Notes: generated by a model not told the origin, from the sequence alone. DNA of 21,527 nucleotides from Pseudomonadota bacterium (GCA_023441105.1 JAEZQX010000562.1:1-21527); one strand, 5' to 3'. Shown: positions 7,386 to 16,506, numbered from the stretch's first letter. Numbers and translations: made by a program.

Positions 7386-8588
7386 TCAGCTGCCGCCCAC
7401 CGGCGTGCCGGCCACGGCCGGGACCGGCCAGCCGGCAGCCTCGAGCAGCACGCTGCCCGTCGACTGCGCCACCGACTGCCATTGGAACTCGGGCGGCAGC
7501 AACTCCAGTCGCTGCCCGGCGGACATGCGCTCACCGGACGGACGCGCTTCGGCCGAGCGGATCGCGTTGTCCAGCACCCCGGCCAGCGCGGCGATGTCTC
7601 CGACCGGGAAGTAGCTTTCCTCACCCAGCCGCACCTCGCGATTGGCGGGGATGTCCGAAGCGATGCACGGCAGGCCGAAACTGAGCGCCTCGAGCAGGGT
7701 GATCGGCAGGCCCTCGTGGGCCGACGGCAGGACGTAGACGCCAGCACCCGCATAGAGGGTGGACAGCTCCGAACCGCCGCGCGTGCCGCACATGAGGCAG
7801 TTCGGCGTGCGCGCCGCAGCCTGCGCGACGATGCCGGGGTAGTCCGACTCGTTGAGCGCCGAGCCGACGAAGGCCAGCTTCCAGCCCGCCGGCGCCAGTC
7901 GTCCGAAGGCGGCGATCAGATCGAGTTGCCGCTTTTCCGGCACCAGCCGCGCGACGTTGAGGACATAGCGCCCCGGCTGCAGGCCCAGGCTCTGCAGGAC
8001 CGAGCCGGAATCCGCCGGTGCCAGCTTGGGTGCGCCATTGGGGATCGCCACGGCAGTGCCCTCGCCGTATTCGCGGTTCAGTCGGTCGGCATCGTTGCGC
8101 GCGACGCAGATCACCCGCTGGGCGTAGCGGGCGGCGAAGCGCTCGCCCATCTTCAGCAGGAATTTGGCAACCGGACCCCACTTCTCGCGCTCGTAGTCGC
8201 GGCCGTGATGCGTCACCACCACCCGGAAGCCGAGCAGCCTGGCCATCGGTGTCAGCAAGGCCGGTCCCACTGCGTGGATGTGCAGCAGATCCGCGCCCTC
8301 GAAACGGGCCTTGATGATGGCGATGAAGGTGTGGACCAGCGCCTCCAGCCCTGCCCTGCTCGGCGACCAGGACGGCACGATCCGGACGCCGCGCCACTGG
8401 TGCGGCGCCTTGTCGGCGACGAAGGCATTGCGCGCATGCACCGTCACCTCGAAGCCCTGCTGCGCCAGCAGGCCATAGAGGCTCTGGGCGTGCGATTCGA
8501 TGCCGCCTTCCACGTTGGGAATTCCGCGCAGCCCTACCGCCGCCACTCTCAGCGGTTTCATCGACCGTCCATTGGACATTTTCTTCAT
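7386..8588 (-). CDS. GT4-family glycosyltransferase (EPS cluster, distal gene)
   Basis: This 400-residue GT-B enzyme is probably a retaining transferase of the GT4 family, adding one sugar to the lipid-linked EPS repeat at the cytoplasmic face. The N-terminal half has the donor/acceptor loop GLRGIPNVEGGIESHAQSLY (about residues 19-38) and VTHHGRDYEREKWG. The C-terminal Rossmann half has YVLNVARLVPEKRQ (about 208-221) and the EX7E motif HEGLPITLLEAL with E292 and E300. The sugar is not predictable from sequence. ATG at 8588 lies 4 bases after the upstream stop, suggesting translational coupling; ATG 8579 and ATG 8561 (MKPLRVAAVG) are alternatives, and homologues often begin near the last of these. 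It is the last gene of the minus-strand EPS run. Confidence 0.88.
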   Translation of the reverse strand: MKKMSNGRSMKPLRVAAVGLRGIPNVEGGIESHAQSLYGLLAQQGFEVTVHARNAFVADKAPHQWRGVRIVPSWSPSRAGLEALVHTFIAIIKARFEGADLLHIHAVGPALLTPMARLLGFRVVVTHHGRDYEREKWGPVAKFLLKMGERFAARYAQRVICVARNDADRLNREYGEGTAVAIPNGAPKLAPADSGSVLQSLGLQPGRYVLNVARLVPEKRQLDLIAAFGRLAPAGWKLAFVGSALNESDYPGIVAQAAARTPNCLMCGTRGGSELSTLYAGAGVYVLPSAHEGLPITLLEALSFGLPCIASDIPANREVRLGEESYFPVGDIAALAGVLDNAIRSAEARPSGERMSAGQRLELLPPEFQWQSVAQSTGSVLLEAAGWPVPAVAGTPVGGS

Positions 8589-8592
8589 GTTG

Positions 8593-9816
8593 CTAAATCG
8601 CCGCGAGGCGCGAGTAAAGCGCGCGGGTCGCATCGACGTACGCTGCCTTGCTGAATCTCGACAGTGCGATGGCGCGCGCGCTCCTGCCGAGCGCGGCCAC
8701 CGCGGGATCCGGGGCACCGGCGACCCGGCGCAGCACGTCGACGAGCTCCTGCACATCGCCGCTCTTGAAAAGCCAGCCGCTGGCCCCGTCCTCGACCAAC
8801 TCGGGGATGCCGCCGATTCTGGCGCCGATGACCGGCTTGCCCATTGCGAAACTCTCCAGGACACTCAACGGTGCATTCTCGTACCATTCCGACGGCAGCA
8901 CCACCGCGCGGCTGGCGCGCACCAGATCGTGCAGGTCCTTGCCGGTCCGATAGCCGAGGAACTCCACGTCCGCACCGAGGCTCGCCGCCAGCTCCTGCAA
9001 CGACTGCGCATCCGGTCCCGTACCCGCCACCTTCAGGCCGACCCCCGCCCCGGCGGCCGCGCGGATCAGGGTCGGCAGGCCCTTCTCCGCCGACAGCCTG
9101 CCGAAATAGAGGAAGTCCCGGCCCGGATCGTAGGCCGGCTCGAAGGCCTCGGCGTCCACGAAGTTGGGGATGTGCACGAAACGTTCCGGCTCCCAGCCCC
9201 ATTCGACGAACTTGTCGACGAAGAACCGGCTCGGCACGACGATGCGGTCGACGTTGTCGCGATAGCTGCCGAGCAGCCGGTGGGTGGTCGCTTCCACGGC
9301 GACGATGGCGCTGGCGAGCCGCGATTCGTGGACGCAACCCTGCAGCACGACATGGTGGAAGCGTCCGCCCTTGCAGCGCTCGCAGATCTCGTTGCCGCTG
9401 AGCATGCGGTAGCTGGGGCAGGCGATCTTCAGGTCGTGCGCCGTCAGGACGACCGGCACGCCGGCGCCGCGCAGGATCGACAGGATCGACGGCGAGATGT
9501 GGTGGTAGATGTTGTGCAGATGGGCGATGGTCGGCCGGAAGCGCTCCAGCAGCCGCGACAGCTTGCGCCGCGCCTCGAAGGAGTAGATGGCCTTCGAGGT
9601 CTTGACGATCTTGGCGGGGAGCGGATACCGGTGGCCCAGCTCGATCTCCTCGACGAAGAACTCCGACCACTCGCTGGCCAGGTTCTTCGGATGCTGCATG
9701 GCGAAGTAGGCCGTCTCCCAGCCGAGGCGTTCGAACAGCGCCGCATGCTCGAGGTAGACGATGTCGGCCCCGCCGCGCCGGTAGTGGTAGTTGTTGATCG
9801 AAAGCAGCCGCGGCAT
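8593..9816 (-). CDS. GT4-family glycosyltransferase with a cysteine cluster
   Basis: This 407-residue GT-B glycosyltransferase belongs to the GT4 family. The N-terminal domain starts LLSINNYHYRRGGADIVYLEHAALFE. It carries AHDLKIACPSYRML followed by ICERC, with Cys at 133, 145, 148 and 161; this cluster recurs in a subgroup of EPS and O-antigen transferases and may bind metal. The C-terminal donor domain has FLYFGRLSAEKGL (about residues 235-247) and the EX7E pair E313 and E321 in WYENAPLSVLESFAMGKP. ATG at 9816 is preferred because it lies 2 bases after the upstream stop (TGAGCATG) and begins the conserved domain; upstream in-frame codons overlap the neighbouring gene. Its role is probably stepwise assembly of the EPS repeat. 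Donor and acceptor cannot be named. Confidence 0.9.
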   Translation of the reverse strand: MPRLLSINNYHYRRGGADIVYLEHAALFERLGWETAYFAMQHPKNLASEWSEFFVEEIELGHRYPLPAKIVKTSKAIYSFEARRKLSRLLERFRPTIAHLHNIYHHISPSILSILRGAGVPVVLTAHDLKIACPSYRMLSGNEICERCKGGRFHHVVLQGCVHESRLASAIVAVEATTHRLLGSYRDNVDRIVVPSRFFVDKFVEWGWEPERFVHIPNFVDAEAFEPAYDPGRDFLYFGRLSAEKGLPTLIRAAAGAGVGLKVAGTGPDAQSLQELAASLGADVEFLGYRTGKDLHDLVRASRAVVLPSEWYENAPLSVLESFAMGKPVIGARIGGIPELVEDGASGWLFKSGDVQELVDVLRRVAGAPDPAVAALGRSARAIALSRFSKAAYVDATRALYSRLAAI

Positions 9817-9818
9817 GC

Positions 9819-11027
9819 TCAGGCCCTTCGAGCGAGGATCGACTGGAGCCGGTCCAGGACCAGGGCGCCCAGCTTGTCGTAGGTTCGGGTCGCCCTGACC
9901 CAGGCGCGTCCCCGGACAGCCATCTCCGCCGCCTGCTGCGGATGATCCAGGCACCAGATGATGGCGTCGGCGAACGCCTTCGCCGACCATTCGACGCAGA
10001 TCGCGCCCTGGCTCTGCTCGGCGATCATCGACTGCTCAGGATGGTCGTTGCCGATGGTCGGCCTGGCCCAGGCAAGGTATTCGACGAACTTGGTGGGCGA
10101 TGCGACCCGCAAGGTGGGCGTGACGACGATCGGCGACAGGCACACCGACGCGCGGGCGATATGGCGATGGGCTTCCGTCATCGGCAGCTGGCCGGTGAAC
10201 TGCACCCGCTCGGCAATGCCGAGCTCCGCCGCCCGCCGCTCGAGCCGCGCCCGGTCCTCGGGAACGCTGCCGTCGCCCACGATCCGGAACTGGACGTGTT
10301 CGTGGCGGCGCGCCACTTCCGCGAAGCAATCGACGAGCATCTCGAGGCGGCGCACCACCTGGAGGCCGCCGACGTACAGCACCACCGGCGGCTGCTCCGG
10401 CGGCACCGTCGCCTCGCCCTTCTCGACCATGGCCAGGGAGATGCCCATCGGCACCGCCGTCATCCGCTCCAGCGGGATGCCGCGCTCGTGCATCTCCAGC
10501 TTCATCCGCTCGCTCTGCACGAAGCAGTGGTCGGCCAGGCGCATGGCGATGCCGTAGTAGGCGAAGCGGCCGAAATGGCCGCTGATCCTGAGGAACAGCC
10601 GCATGGGTCCCTTGAAGGAGGACGAGCGCTCCAGGTCGTCTTCCGGGAAGGGATACGACATCCAGACCACGAACGGCTTGCGCAGGATGCGGGCCACCGC
10701 CAGTCCGACCAGCGAAGCCCAGTACTTGTCCCGCACGATGATCAGGTCGGGTGCCCGCCAGAGCAGCCGCAGCAGCAGTGCCGTGTCGATCAGCCAGTAG
10801 GCGATCTTGCTGGCGATCTTGCCCAGCAACCCGCCGGCGGCCAGCACCGGCGAGACGATGATCTTCACCGGCCCGACGTATTCCGTGCGCGGGCCGCTGG
10901 TCTCGCCCACTCCTTGCACGTACCAGGTCTGCTCCACGCCATGCCGGGCGAGCTCGCCGAAGAACAGCTCCACCACGTCGACGAAGCGCAGGGGATAGCG
11001 GTCGGCAGCGGAAACATGGATGCGCAT
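9819..11027 (-). CDS. GT4-like glycosyltransferase
   Basis: This 402-residue GT-B-fold glycosyltransferase starts MRIHVSAADRYPLRFVDVVE. A hydrophobic patch, IASKIAYWLIDTALLLRLLW (about residues 71-90), may associate with the membrane. The C-terminal half has PPVVLYVGGLQVVRRLEMLV (about 213-232), FRIVGDGSVPEDRARLE and SPTKFVEYLAWARPTIGND. The usual EX7E is degenerate here: the region reads TLRVASPTKFVEYLAW with only the second Glu evident, so this is a divergent GT4 or a related clan member. ATG at 11027 sits 5 bases after the flippase stop and begins the conserved sequence. It is probably one of three sequential transferases in the operon. Confidence 0.85.
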   Translation of the reverse strand: MRIHVSAADRYPLRFVDVVELFFGELARHGVEQTWYVQGVGETSGPRTEYVGPVKIIVSPVLAAGGLLGKIASKIAYWLIDTALLLRLLWRAPDLIIVRDKYWASLVGLAVARILRKPFVVWMSYPFPEDDLERSSSFKGPMRLFLRISGHFGRFAYYGIAMRLADHCFVQSERMKLEMHERGIPLERMTAVPMGISLAMVEKGEATVPPEQPPVVLYVGGLQVVRRLEMLVDCFAEVARRHEHVQFRIVGDGSVPEDRARLERRAAELGIAERVQFTGQLPMTEAHRHIARASVCLSPIVVTPTLRVASPTKFVEYLAWARPTIGNDHPEQSMIAEQSQGAICVEWSAKAFADAIIWCLDHPQQAAEMAVRGRAWVRATRTYDKLGALVLDRLQSILARRA

Positions 11028-11032
11028 CGCCG

Positions 11033-12562
11033 TCAGCTCCTGCGGGCGAAGACCAGCTTCGACAGGAGCTCGCGCTCGCGATCGCGTGGCCGGAGCATGA
11101 CCGCGCCTGCCGCGAGGTAGACCGCCAGGGCGAGTGCGACCTGCGGGGCCCAGGACCCGATGTAGGGACGCGACAGGAGCGTCACCGCAATCGAGCACGC
11201 CAACGCGATCCCGGTCCCGAAGATCATCCTGATGTCATGCCGGAACGGGAAACCGGTCTTGCCGAGCCACCAGACGACGACCAGGTTGCCGATGAGCAGG
11301 CCGGCGCAATTGGCAGCGGGAAGGGCGAAAACGCCGAGCGAGGGCAGCAGCAGGATGCCGGCAAGCAGCGAGGAACCGAGAATCGCATTCGTGAATATCA
11401 GGATGCCGTACCGTTCGACAGTATGACTGAGAAGATCGAGCACATGACGCCATGACTCGAGCGCAACCAGCAGGCACATCAGCAGCAGCAGGTCCACCGC
11501 CCGTCCGCCGTACTTTCCCGCCGTCACGAACAGCAGCATGTCGGATCCACCCGACATCACCACGACCGCCGCGAGCCCCACCAGGACCAGGTTGATCTTG
11601 AGGACCAGGTTGGTGATGGTCTGCACTTCGGCAAATTGCGCCGCCACCGAATAGCGGGCGGCCATGACCGGTCGGATCAGGCCGACGAACAGCTGCGCCG
11701 GCAGGTAGCGCTGCATCAGATCGTAGATCGACTGCGCAAAACCGAACAACGCCATCTGCGCGCCCGGCAGGTAACCGCCGACGACCAGCCGATTCACCAC
11801 GCCGCTGAAGGGCATGATGATCAGGTGCTGCAGGTAGCCCTTGGCGCCGAACGACACCATCCGCTCGCGGTTGCGCTGCAGCCACTCGCCTTCCTCGGCC
11901 GTCCCGGGTCCCATGCCGCGGACCTCCGACGCCCGGTTCAGCGTCCAGAGCAACAGGGCGGCGCCGACGGCGTCGGTGGAGAGCTCGATCCAGATCAGCG
12001 TGGTCAGGTCCAGGTGGCCGCCGTGGTAGGCCCAGGCAACGAGCAGGAAGCGGCTGACGGTCACCGTCGCCATGGCTGCCTGCGCCGGGCCCTGGTGGAG
12101 CATCGCCTCCAGGACCTGGAACAGCGTGGCGTTCACGGTGCGGAACAGCACGACCAGCAGGTACAGCTTGAAGGCCGACACCCAGCCTTCCAGCCCGATC
12201 CAGCTGCTGATCGTCGTGGCGAAGGCGAGGAGCAGCAGGATGGCCGCGACATGCACGGCGTAGCGCAGGGCCAGCAGCGTGACGATCAGCCGGCGCAGCG
12301 CCCGCCGGTATCCCTGGGCATAGATCTCGGGGATGAACCGGGTGAACACCTGGCCGGTGCCGATATTGGTGATTGCCGACAGCAGCTCGACGATGGCGAA
12401 GAGGATCGAATACGCGGCGAACTGCTCGATCTCGAGCGCGCGCACCACCAGCAGCAGCGTCCCGATGCCGGCGACGGACGTCAGCCCCTTGCCGAGCAGG
12501 AAGTGCTTGATGCCCTTGTTGATGCGGCTGACGCTGTACGGACTGTCCGCTAGTCCGTTCAT
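11033..12562 (-). CDS. Wzx-like polysaccharide flippase (MOP superfamily)
   Basis: This 509-residue inner-membrane protein has about 12-14 hydrophobic segments. The N-terminus (INKGIKHFLLGKGLTSVAGIGTLLLVVRALEIEQFAAYSI) is the typical first-helix pattern of Wzx/RfbX-type oligosaccharide flippases. The family moves the undecaprenyl-linked repeat unit across the membrane. A central cytoplasmic loop (ASEVRGMGPGTAEEGEWLQRNRERMVSFG) is followed by another membrane half, and the protein ends in a short basic tail. The ATG at 12562 has no clear Shine-Dalgarno sequence. A gap of 161 bases separates it from the polymerase gene upstream, the only long gap in the run, so an internal promoter is possible, though I see no convincing one. 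The neighbours, a Wzy-like polymerase and glycosyltransferases, support the role. Confidence 0.85.
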   Translation of the reverse strand: MNGLADSPYSVSRINKGIKHFLLGKGLTSVAGIGTLLLVVRALEIEQFAAYSILFAIVELLSAITNIGTGQVFTRFIPEIYAQGYRRALRRLIVTLLALRYAVHVAAILLLLAFATTISSWIGLEGWVSAFKLYLLVVLFRTVNATLFQVLEAMLHQGPAQAAMATVTVSRFLLVAWAYHGGHLDLTTLIWIELSTDAVGAALLLWTLNRASEVRGMGPGTAEEGEWLQRNRERMVSFGAKGYLQHLIIMPFSGVVNRLVVGGYLPGAQMALFGFAQSIYDLMQRYLPAQLFVGLIRPVMAARYSVAAQFAEVQTITNLVLKINLVLVGLAAVVVMSGGSDMLLFVTAGKYGGRAVDLLLLMCLLVALESWRHVLDLLSHTVERYGILIFTNAILGSSLLAGILLLPSLGVFALPAANCAGLLIGNLVVVWWLGKTGFPFRHDIRMIFGTGIALACSIAVTLLSRPYIGSWAPQVALALAVYLAAGAVMLRPRDRERELLSKLVFARRS

Positions 12563-12723
12563 GCCGCAGGCCAGGTGTCAGGATCGGGAAGAAAAGGCAT
12601 TTTCAGATAGGCACGCAGCGGCGCAGGTTACGCCGAGACGCGCAGTCGTTCAGGGTGCCGACGCCCGATGGCGCCGGCGCGACGTCCGTTCAAGGAAGGC
12701 CGGCTCGCGGGCAGTCAGCCTGG

Positions 12724-13188
12724 TCAACGGGATGTGGACGGGCCCAGGTCGATGACCGGCTCGATGCGGCCACGGCTGTCCCGGGAACCCGCCGAGGCAT
12801 GGCCGCCTCCGCTGCGGGATTCCCGCGGACCGCCCTCGGCCGCGGCGTCACGGCGGGCGCCGCGAGCGACGCCTCCGCGGGAAGATCCAGGCATGGTTCC
12901 GACAGGAGCTCCCTCGGGAACTCCGTCTCGGGCTTCGTACGAAGCGATCGGCCGCCACGCCGCTTCATCGCCGAAGTCGCGCGCCCCGGCATGCGCCCGG
13001 GCATGAGCTCCGGCGCCGACCGGCGCCTGCGCGGCGAAAGGCGCGGCGGAGCGCGCCGCGCCGCCATGACTGGCGAAGGCTCCGCCGGTAAAACCGAACG
13101 ACGGCTGCGCGAAGCGCGCACCCTGCGCGCCACGCGGGCCGGCCGGCATTCCCGCCGCGGCAACGGCCGGCCGGCCGGCCAGCGGCCC
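12724..13188 (-). other. Encoded Ala/Gly/Arg/Ser-rich disordered tail of the polymerase
   Basis: Codons 488-641 of the Wzy-like gene encode a hydrophilic segment with no membrane helices, rich in G, A, R, S and P with scattered acidic residues. Topology places it in the cytoplasm if the core has an even number of helices. It has no repeat unit that I could define. Confidence 0.6.
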
Positions 13189-14649
13189 GTGACGGACGCG
13201 CCAGGCGATCAGCCCGAGGTTGAGCGCCAGGATGAAGCTGTGGCTGACCAGCGTCACGATGCTCGCGGAATAGAACATCATCAGCAACGTCGCGCCCAGG
13301 CCGGCGAGCAGCAGGCGGCACAGCGTGCGGTCGAGCGGCGTGACCGCCTCGGCGAGGCAGCGGCTGGCCGCCACGACGGCTGCCACCAGGATGCCGAAGA
13401 ACAGCAGCGTGCCGACGATGCCGAAGTCCCACAGCATCAGCGACGCGGTGACCAGGTCGATGTGCACGCCGGAATGCAGGTCGAAGATGTGGCCGCGCAG
13501 CGGCACCCGCCCATCGACGCCGTACGAGCTGCCGATGCCGTAGCCGAACAGCGTGCGCAGCGGCTCGGCCCACGACTGCGATTCGATCCAGTAGGGAATG
13601 GCGGTCAGGCGGTTGACGCCGGTTCCGTAGTAGCCCTTCTCGCCGAAGTTGTAGGCGAAGGTCGCATCGAAGCTCTCCTGCCAGGTGGTGGTGCCGGACA
13701 CCTGCACCATGAAATACAGGTAGGCCAGGAAGCCGATCACCACCGCCATCAGGGCGGCGGACCCGAGGAACGCCAGCGGCCGCTTGGCGATGGCGTCGTG
13801 GAAGGCGAACAGCAGCACCACCGGTATCAGCAGCAGCACCACCTTGGTTTCGCCGAGGCCCAGCGGCAGCACGGTCAGCGCCAGCAGCAGCAGGAAGCGG
13901 CCGGCACCGATCAGGCGCTCGCGAAAGGCGCAGAACAAGGCGACGGCGGCCAGCACCAGGTACATGGCCATGATCGAACTGGCGCCGCCGCCGAACATCG
14001 AGCCTTCGAAGGAGCCGACCACGATGTCGAACGGCACGAAACCGGGGGCCTCGAAGCCCATCACCTGCGGCACCAGCTTGATCCGCTGGTACAGCGCGAA
14101 CGGCAGCTGCACCAACGCCACGCCGAGCAGGAAGATCAGCCAGCGGCGAACCGTGGCGGGGCTGAACGGCACCAGCGCGAACAGGAAGACGATGCCCCAG
14201 AACTGGAACTGGCGCTTGAAGCCGGAGCTGATCTCGGCCATGGAGCCGTTGGAGAAGATGGCGCCGGCGGCCGCGAGAACCGCGAACACCAGCGCCAGGA
14301 CCACGAAGCCCGGCATCTTCCGTTCCGGCCGCCGCGGACCGGCAGCGGCATACAGCAGCGCCGCGCCCGACATGAAGACGCCCAGCAGCGAGAACAACCA
14401 GGCGATCTTGGACAGTCCGGGCATGAAGTAGGCGATCGGCCCGTTGACCAGGAAGACGCCGATCATCAGGATCCAGACCGCCAGCGGCAGCGCATTGAGC
14501 AGCAGCAGCCCCGTGAGCCCTCCGACCACCAGCGCGATCATGACGAGGTTGCCGGTGGCCACCACCAGCCCCGCCAAGGCACCGGCGCCCAGGAAGCCCA
14601 GCGTCATGGCATAGGGCAGCAGCCTCGGGCTGAGGATGTCCAGGCGCAT
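12724..14649 (-). CDS. Wzy-like O-antigen/EPS polymerase with a long low-complexity cytoplasmic tail
   Basis: This 641-residue protein has about 11-12 membrane segments in residues 12-485. A large hydrophilic, probably periplasmic loop lies at about 316-400 (SGTTTWQESFDATFAYNFGE through FGYGIGSSYG to HSGVHIDL), as in Wzy/O-antigen ligase family (PF04932-like) proteins. It probably joins repeat units in the periplasm. The remaining 154 residues (488-641, bases 12724-13188) are Gly/Ala/Arg/Ser-rich and look disordered, ending RGRIEPVIDLGPSTSR. Wzy proteins usually stop soon after the last helix, so the tail is unusual. A frameshift is possible but not needed: the frame stays open and codon bias looks unchanged. 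ATG 14649 follows the EpsF stop by 19 bases, so the two are probably co-transcribed and may work together in length control. Confidence 0.82.
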   Translation of the reverse strand: MRLDILSPRLLPYAMTLGFLGAGALAGLVVATGNLVMIALVVGGLTGLLLLNALPLAVWILMIGVFLVNGPIAYFMPGLSKIAWLFSLLGVFMSGAALLYAAAGPRRPERKMPGFVVLALVFAVLAAAGAIFSNGSMAEISSGFKRQFQFWGIVFLFALVPFSPATVRRWLIFLLGVALVQLPFALYQRIKLVPQVMGFEAPGFVPFDIVVGSFEGSMFGGGASSIMAMYLVLAAVALFCAFRERLIGAGRFLLLLALTVLPLGLGETKVVLLLIPVVLLFAFHDAIAKRPLAFLGSAALMAVVIGFLAYLYFMVQVSGTTTWQESFDATFAYNFGEKGYYGTGVNRLTAIPYWIESQSWAEPLRTLFGYGIGSSYGVDGRVPLRGHIFDLHSGVHIDLVTASLMLWDFGIVGTLLFFGILVAAVVAASRCLAEAVTPLDRTLCRLLLAGLGATLLMMFYSASIVTLVSHSFILALNLGLIAWRVRHGPLAGRPAVAAAGMPAGPRGAQGARFAQPSFGFTGGAFASHGGAARSAAPFAAQAPVGAGAHARAHAGARDFGDEAAWRPIASYEARDGVPEGAPVGTMPGSSRGGVARGARRDAAAEGGPRESRSGGGHASAGSRDSRGRIEPVIDLGPSTSR

Positions 14650-14668
14650 GGCTTCCCGCGTCGGTTGC

Positions 14669-16093
14669 TCAGTGACCCAGCCGCAGCGACGGCGGCGCCA
14701 CCGACGGACCGGTGCCGCCGATCAGCCGCTGCGCCCGCGTCGACTGGGAAGGCGGCAGGACCGCCAGCACCGGCACGCCGGCTGCCTGCAGCAGGTCCTC
14801 GGCGTTGCGCAGCGGACGTTGCGCCGCCTCGAGCGTGAAGGCAGCCACCAGGCCCAGGAACAGGCCGAGGAACATGCCCACCAGGGTGTTCAGGACCAGG
14901 TTCGGCCGCGTCGGCAGCACCGGCACGGCAGCGGGCGTGAGGATGTTGATGTTGGACAGGCCGGCGCTGATGCCGACGGTCGTCTCGGTCAGGCGGCGGG
15001 CCACCAGGTCGAAGGCGCGCTGGGCACTCTCCAGTTCCCGCTGGTACACCGCGAGCTCGTCGCGCTTGCTCTTGAAGTTCAGCACCTTGGCCTTCTGCGC
15101 CTCCAGGGCGGCGCTCAGCTCGCGTTCACGCTGGACGTTGATGGCGTTGCTGCTCAGGATGCCTTCCTTGACCCGGTTGATCTCCTGGCGGCGACGGTTG
15201 CGCAACTCCTCGACTTCGGCGATAGCAGCCAGCCGCGCCGGATGGTTCTCGCCGTATAGCCAACCGATCTGCCCGAGTCGCGCTGCGGCACGGCCGAGCT
15301 CGGAGGTGAGGGGCTGGATGAGGACGCTCTGGACGACTTCCGGCACTGCCTGGTCGCCGCCGCGGGTGACCGCATCGCGTCGCGAGCGGCTGTCCGACAG
15401 CTGCGCCTGCAACCGCACCAGTTCGGTGGAAAGCTCCTGCAGGCGCATGTTCTCGATGTCGATCTTCTCGTCCGAGGTGATGATCCCGCTCTTGCGCTGG
15501 AAATCGGAGAGGTTCTTCTGCGCGATCTCGACCGCGTCGCGGTACTTCTTGGTCTGCTCCTCGAAGCGCTGGGCGTACTCCTGCGCCGGCTTGGTCTTGA
15601 GCTCCAGCGCCGCCACCTTGTAGGCATTGGCGAACGCATTGGCCAGGTCTGCCGCCCGCTTGCCGGAGCCGGACTCCATCGTCAGCGTGATGGTGGTGCC
15701 ATCGAGGGACGACTTGACGTCGAGATTCTTCAGCAGGCTGTTGCTGAGCCACTGCTGGATGTCGCCCTTGCCTTCGGTCGCCTCGTGCCAATCGGCCTGG
15801 GTGTCCGGGTCGTTGTCGAGGCCGAGCGCCTTGATGACCCGACCCACCACCTGGTCGCTCTTGATGATCTCGAGTTGTGTAGCGAGATTGTTTCTGACGG
15901 TTTCCCGCGAGTAGGTGGTGTTACCGGACACGGTGTCGACCGCATCCACGTCGACGTGGATCGTGGTGGTGGCGCTGTAGCGCTTGCTCATCAGCAGGCT
16001 GCCAGCGACCGCCGTCAACGTGGTGACGGCCAGGACCGAAGCGATCAACCAGAACCGCGATCGGAGGATACCGAAGAGCAAATCGAAACGCAT
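14669..16093 (-). CDS. epsF: EPS chain-length determinant / polysaccharide co-polymerase, EpsF type
   Basis: This 474-residue inner-membrane Wzz/GumC-type polysaccharide co-polymerase controls EPS chain length and links polymerase to export. The first membrane helix (about residues 14-34) is followed by SKRYSATTTIHVDVDAVDTV, then LATQLEIIKSDQVVGRVIKALGL, WLSNSLLKNLDVK, and ADLANAFANAYKVAALELKTKPAQEYAQRF. A long periplasmic coiled coil follows (about 190-350, including SDFQRKSGIITSDEKIDIENMRLQELSTEL). The second helix is near LVLNTLVGMFLGLFLGLVAAF, followed by PLRNAEDLLQAAGVPVLAVLPP. This matches EpsF of Methylobacillus-type EPS systems better than E. coli Wzz. It lacks the fused kinase domain; the partner kinase is the divergent gene at 16734-17681. 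The ATG at 16093 has a weak AGGT upstream. It is the first gene of the minus-strand EPS run. Confidence 0.9.
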   Translation of the reverse strand: MRFDLLFGILRSRFWLIASVLAVTTLTAVAGSLLMSKRYSATTTIHVDVDAVDTVSGNTTYSRETVRNNLATQLEIIKSDQVVGRVIKALGLDNDPDTQADWHEATEGKGDIQQWLSNSLLKNLDVKSSLDGTTITLTMESGSGKRAADLANAFANAYKVAALELKTKPAQEYAQRFEEQTKKYRDAVEIAQKNLSDFQRKSGIITSDEKIDIENMRLQELSTELVRLQAQLSDSRSRRDAVTRGGDQAVPEVVQSVLIQPLTSELGRAAARLGQIGWLYGENHPARLAAIAEVEELRNRRRQEINRVKEGILSSNAINVQRERELSAALEAQKAKVLNFKSKRDELAVYQRELESAQRAFDLVARRLTETTVGISAGLSNINILTPAAVPVLPTRPNLVLNTLVGMFLGLFLGLVAAFTLEAAQRPLRNAEDLLQAAGVPVLAVLPPSQSTRAQRLIGGTGPSVAPPSLRLGH

Positions 16094-16164
16094 AAGGATT
16101 ACCTAGTGGTCTAGCACGCGATCAACCATTGTCGGCACCGCTCTCACCTGTAGCCATGAGAAAC

Positions 16165-16176
16165 GTCACGCGTGAC
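16165..16176. promoter_or_regulatory. 12-bp perfect palindrome upstream of epsF
   Basis: GTCACGCGTGAC is perfectly self-complementary and lies 72 bases upstream of the epsF ATG. With the palindrome centred 25 bases away, it could be a regulator binding site. No specific regulator can be assigned. Confidence 0.35.
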
Positions 16177-16187
16177 CTCAATGCGTG

Positions 16188-16203
16188 ATGCACCGGGGTG
16201 CAT
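16188..16203. promoter_or_regulatory. 16-bp inverted repeat upstream of epsF
   Basis: ATGCACC and GGTGCAT form perfect 7-base arms around GG. It lies 95 bases from the epsF start. Position and symmetry fit an operator or activator site for the EPS operon. Confidence 0.35.
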
Positions 16204-16506
16204 GCATTGGGGATGCCAAGACGGGACACCGAAGCGGCGTCGCCGCCTGCCCGGAGGAGCTCCATTATCGCAAGAAAGCGGACAGGGGTGCTGCAACACG
16301 TCGCCAGGCCGAAGTTCAAGGGGGCGCCGCAAGGGCTTGCGAGAGCCGCCAATGCCCGTGAACAACGAGCCGGAAGTCCGGCGGTTGACCGGGCGCGACG
16401 GGCGGTCGCAACGTCGCCCTTTCGCAACAGGGGTTATGGCCTCGGCGTGCCATCATCGCCCGTCGGCGGCGGCATGAAATGCAGCGGCAGCGCGATTCTG
16501 CGGCAC

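Noticed and set aside
12563..12723. Gap between polymerase and flippase genes examined for a promoter, terminator or small gene
   Set aside because: No clear -35/-10, no hairpin with T-run and no plausible small coding frame was found.
12655..14838. Very long + strand open frame (727 codons) opposite the polymerase gene
   Set aside because: The translation is rich in Gln/Asp/His/Arg with no family resemblance. It is the expected antisense shadow of a GC-rich membrane protein gene; the minus strand has clear membrane segments.
16130..16150. GG-N10-GC spacing on the minus strand upstream of epsF
   Set aside because: Only the two invariant dinucleotides match; the surrounding bases do not fit sigma54.
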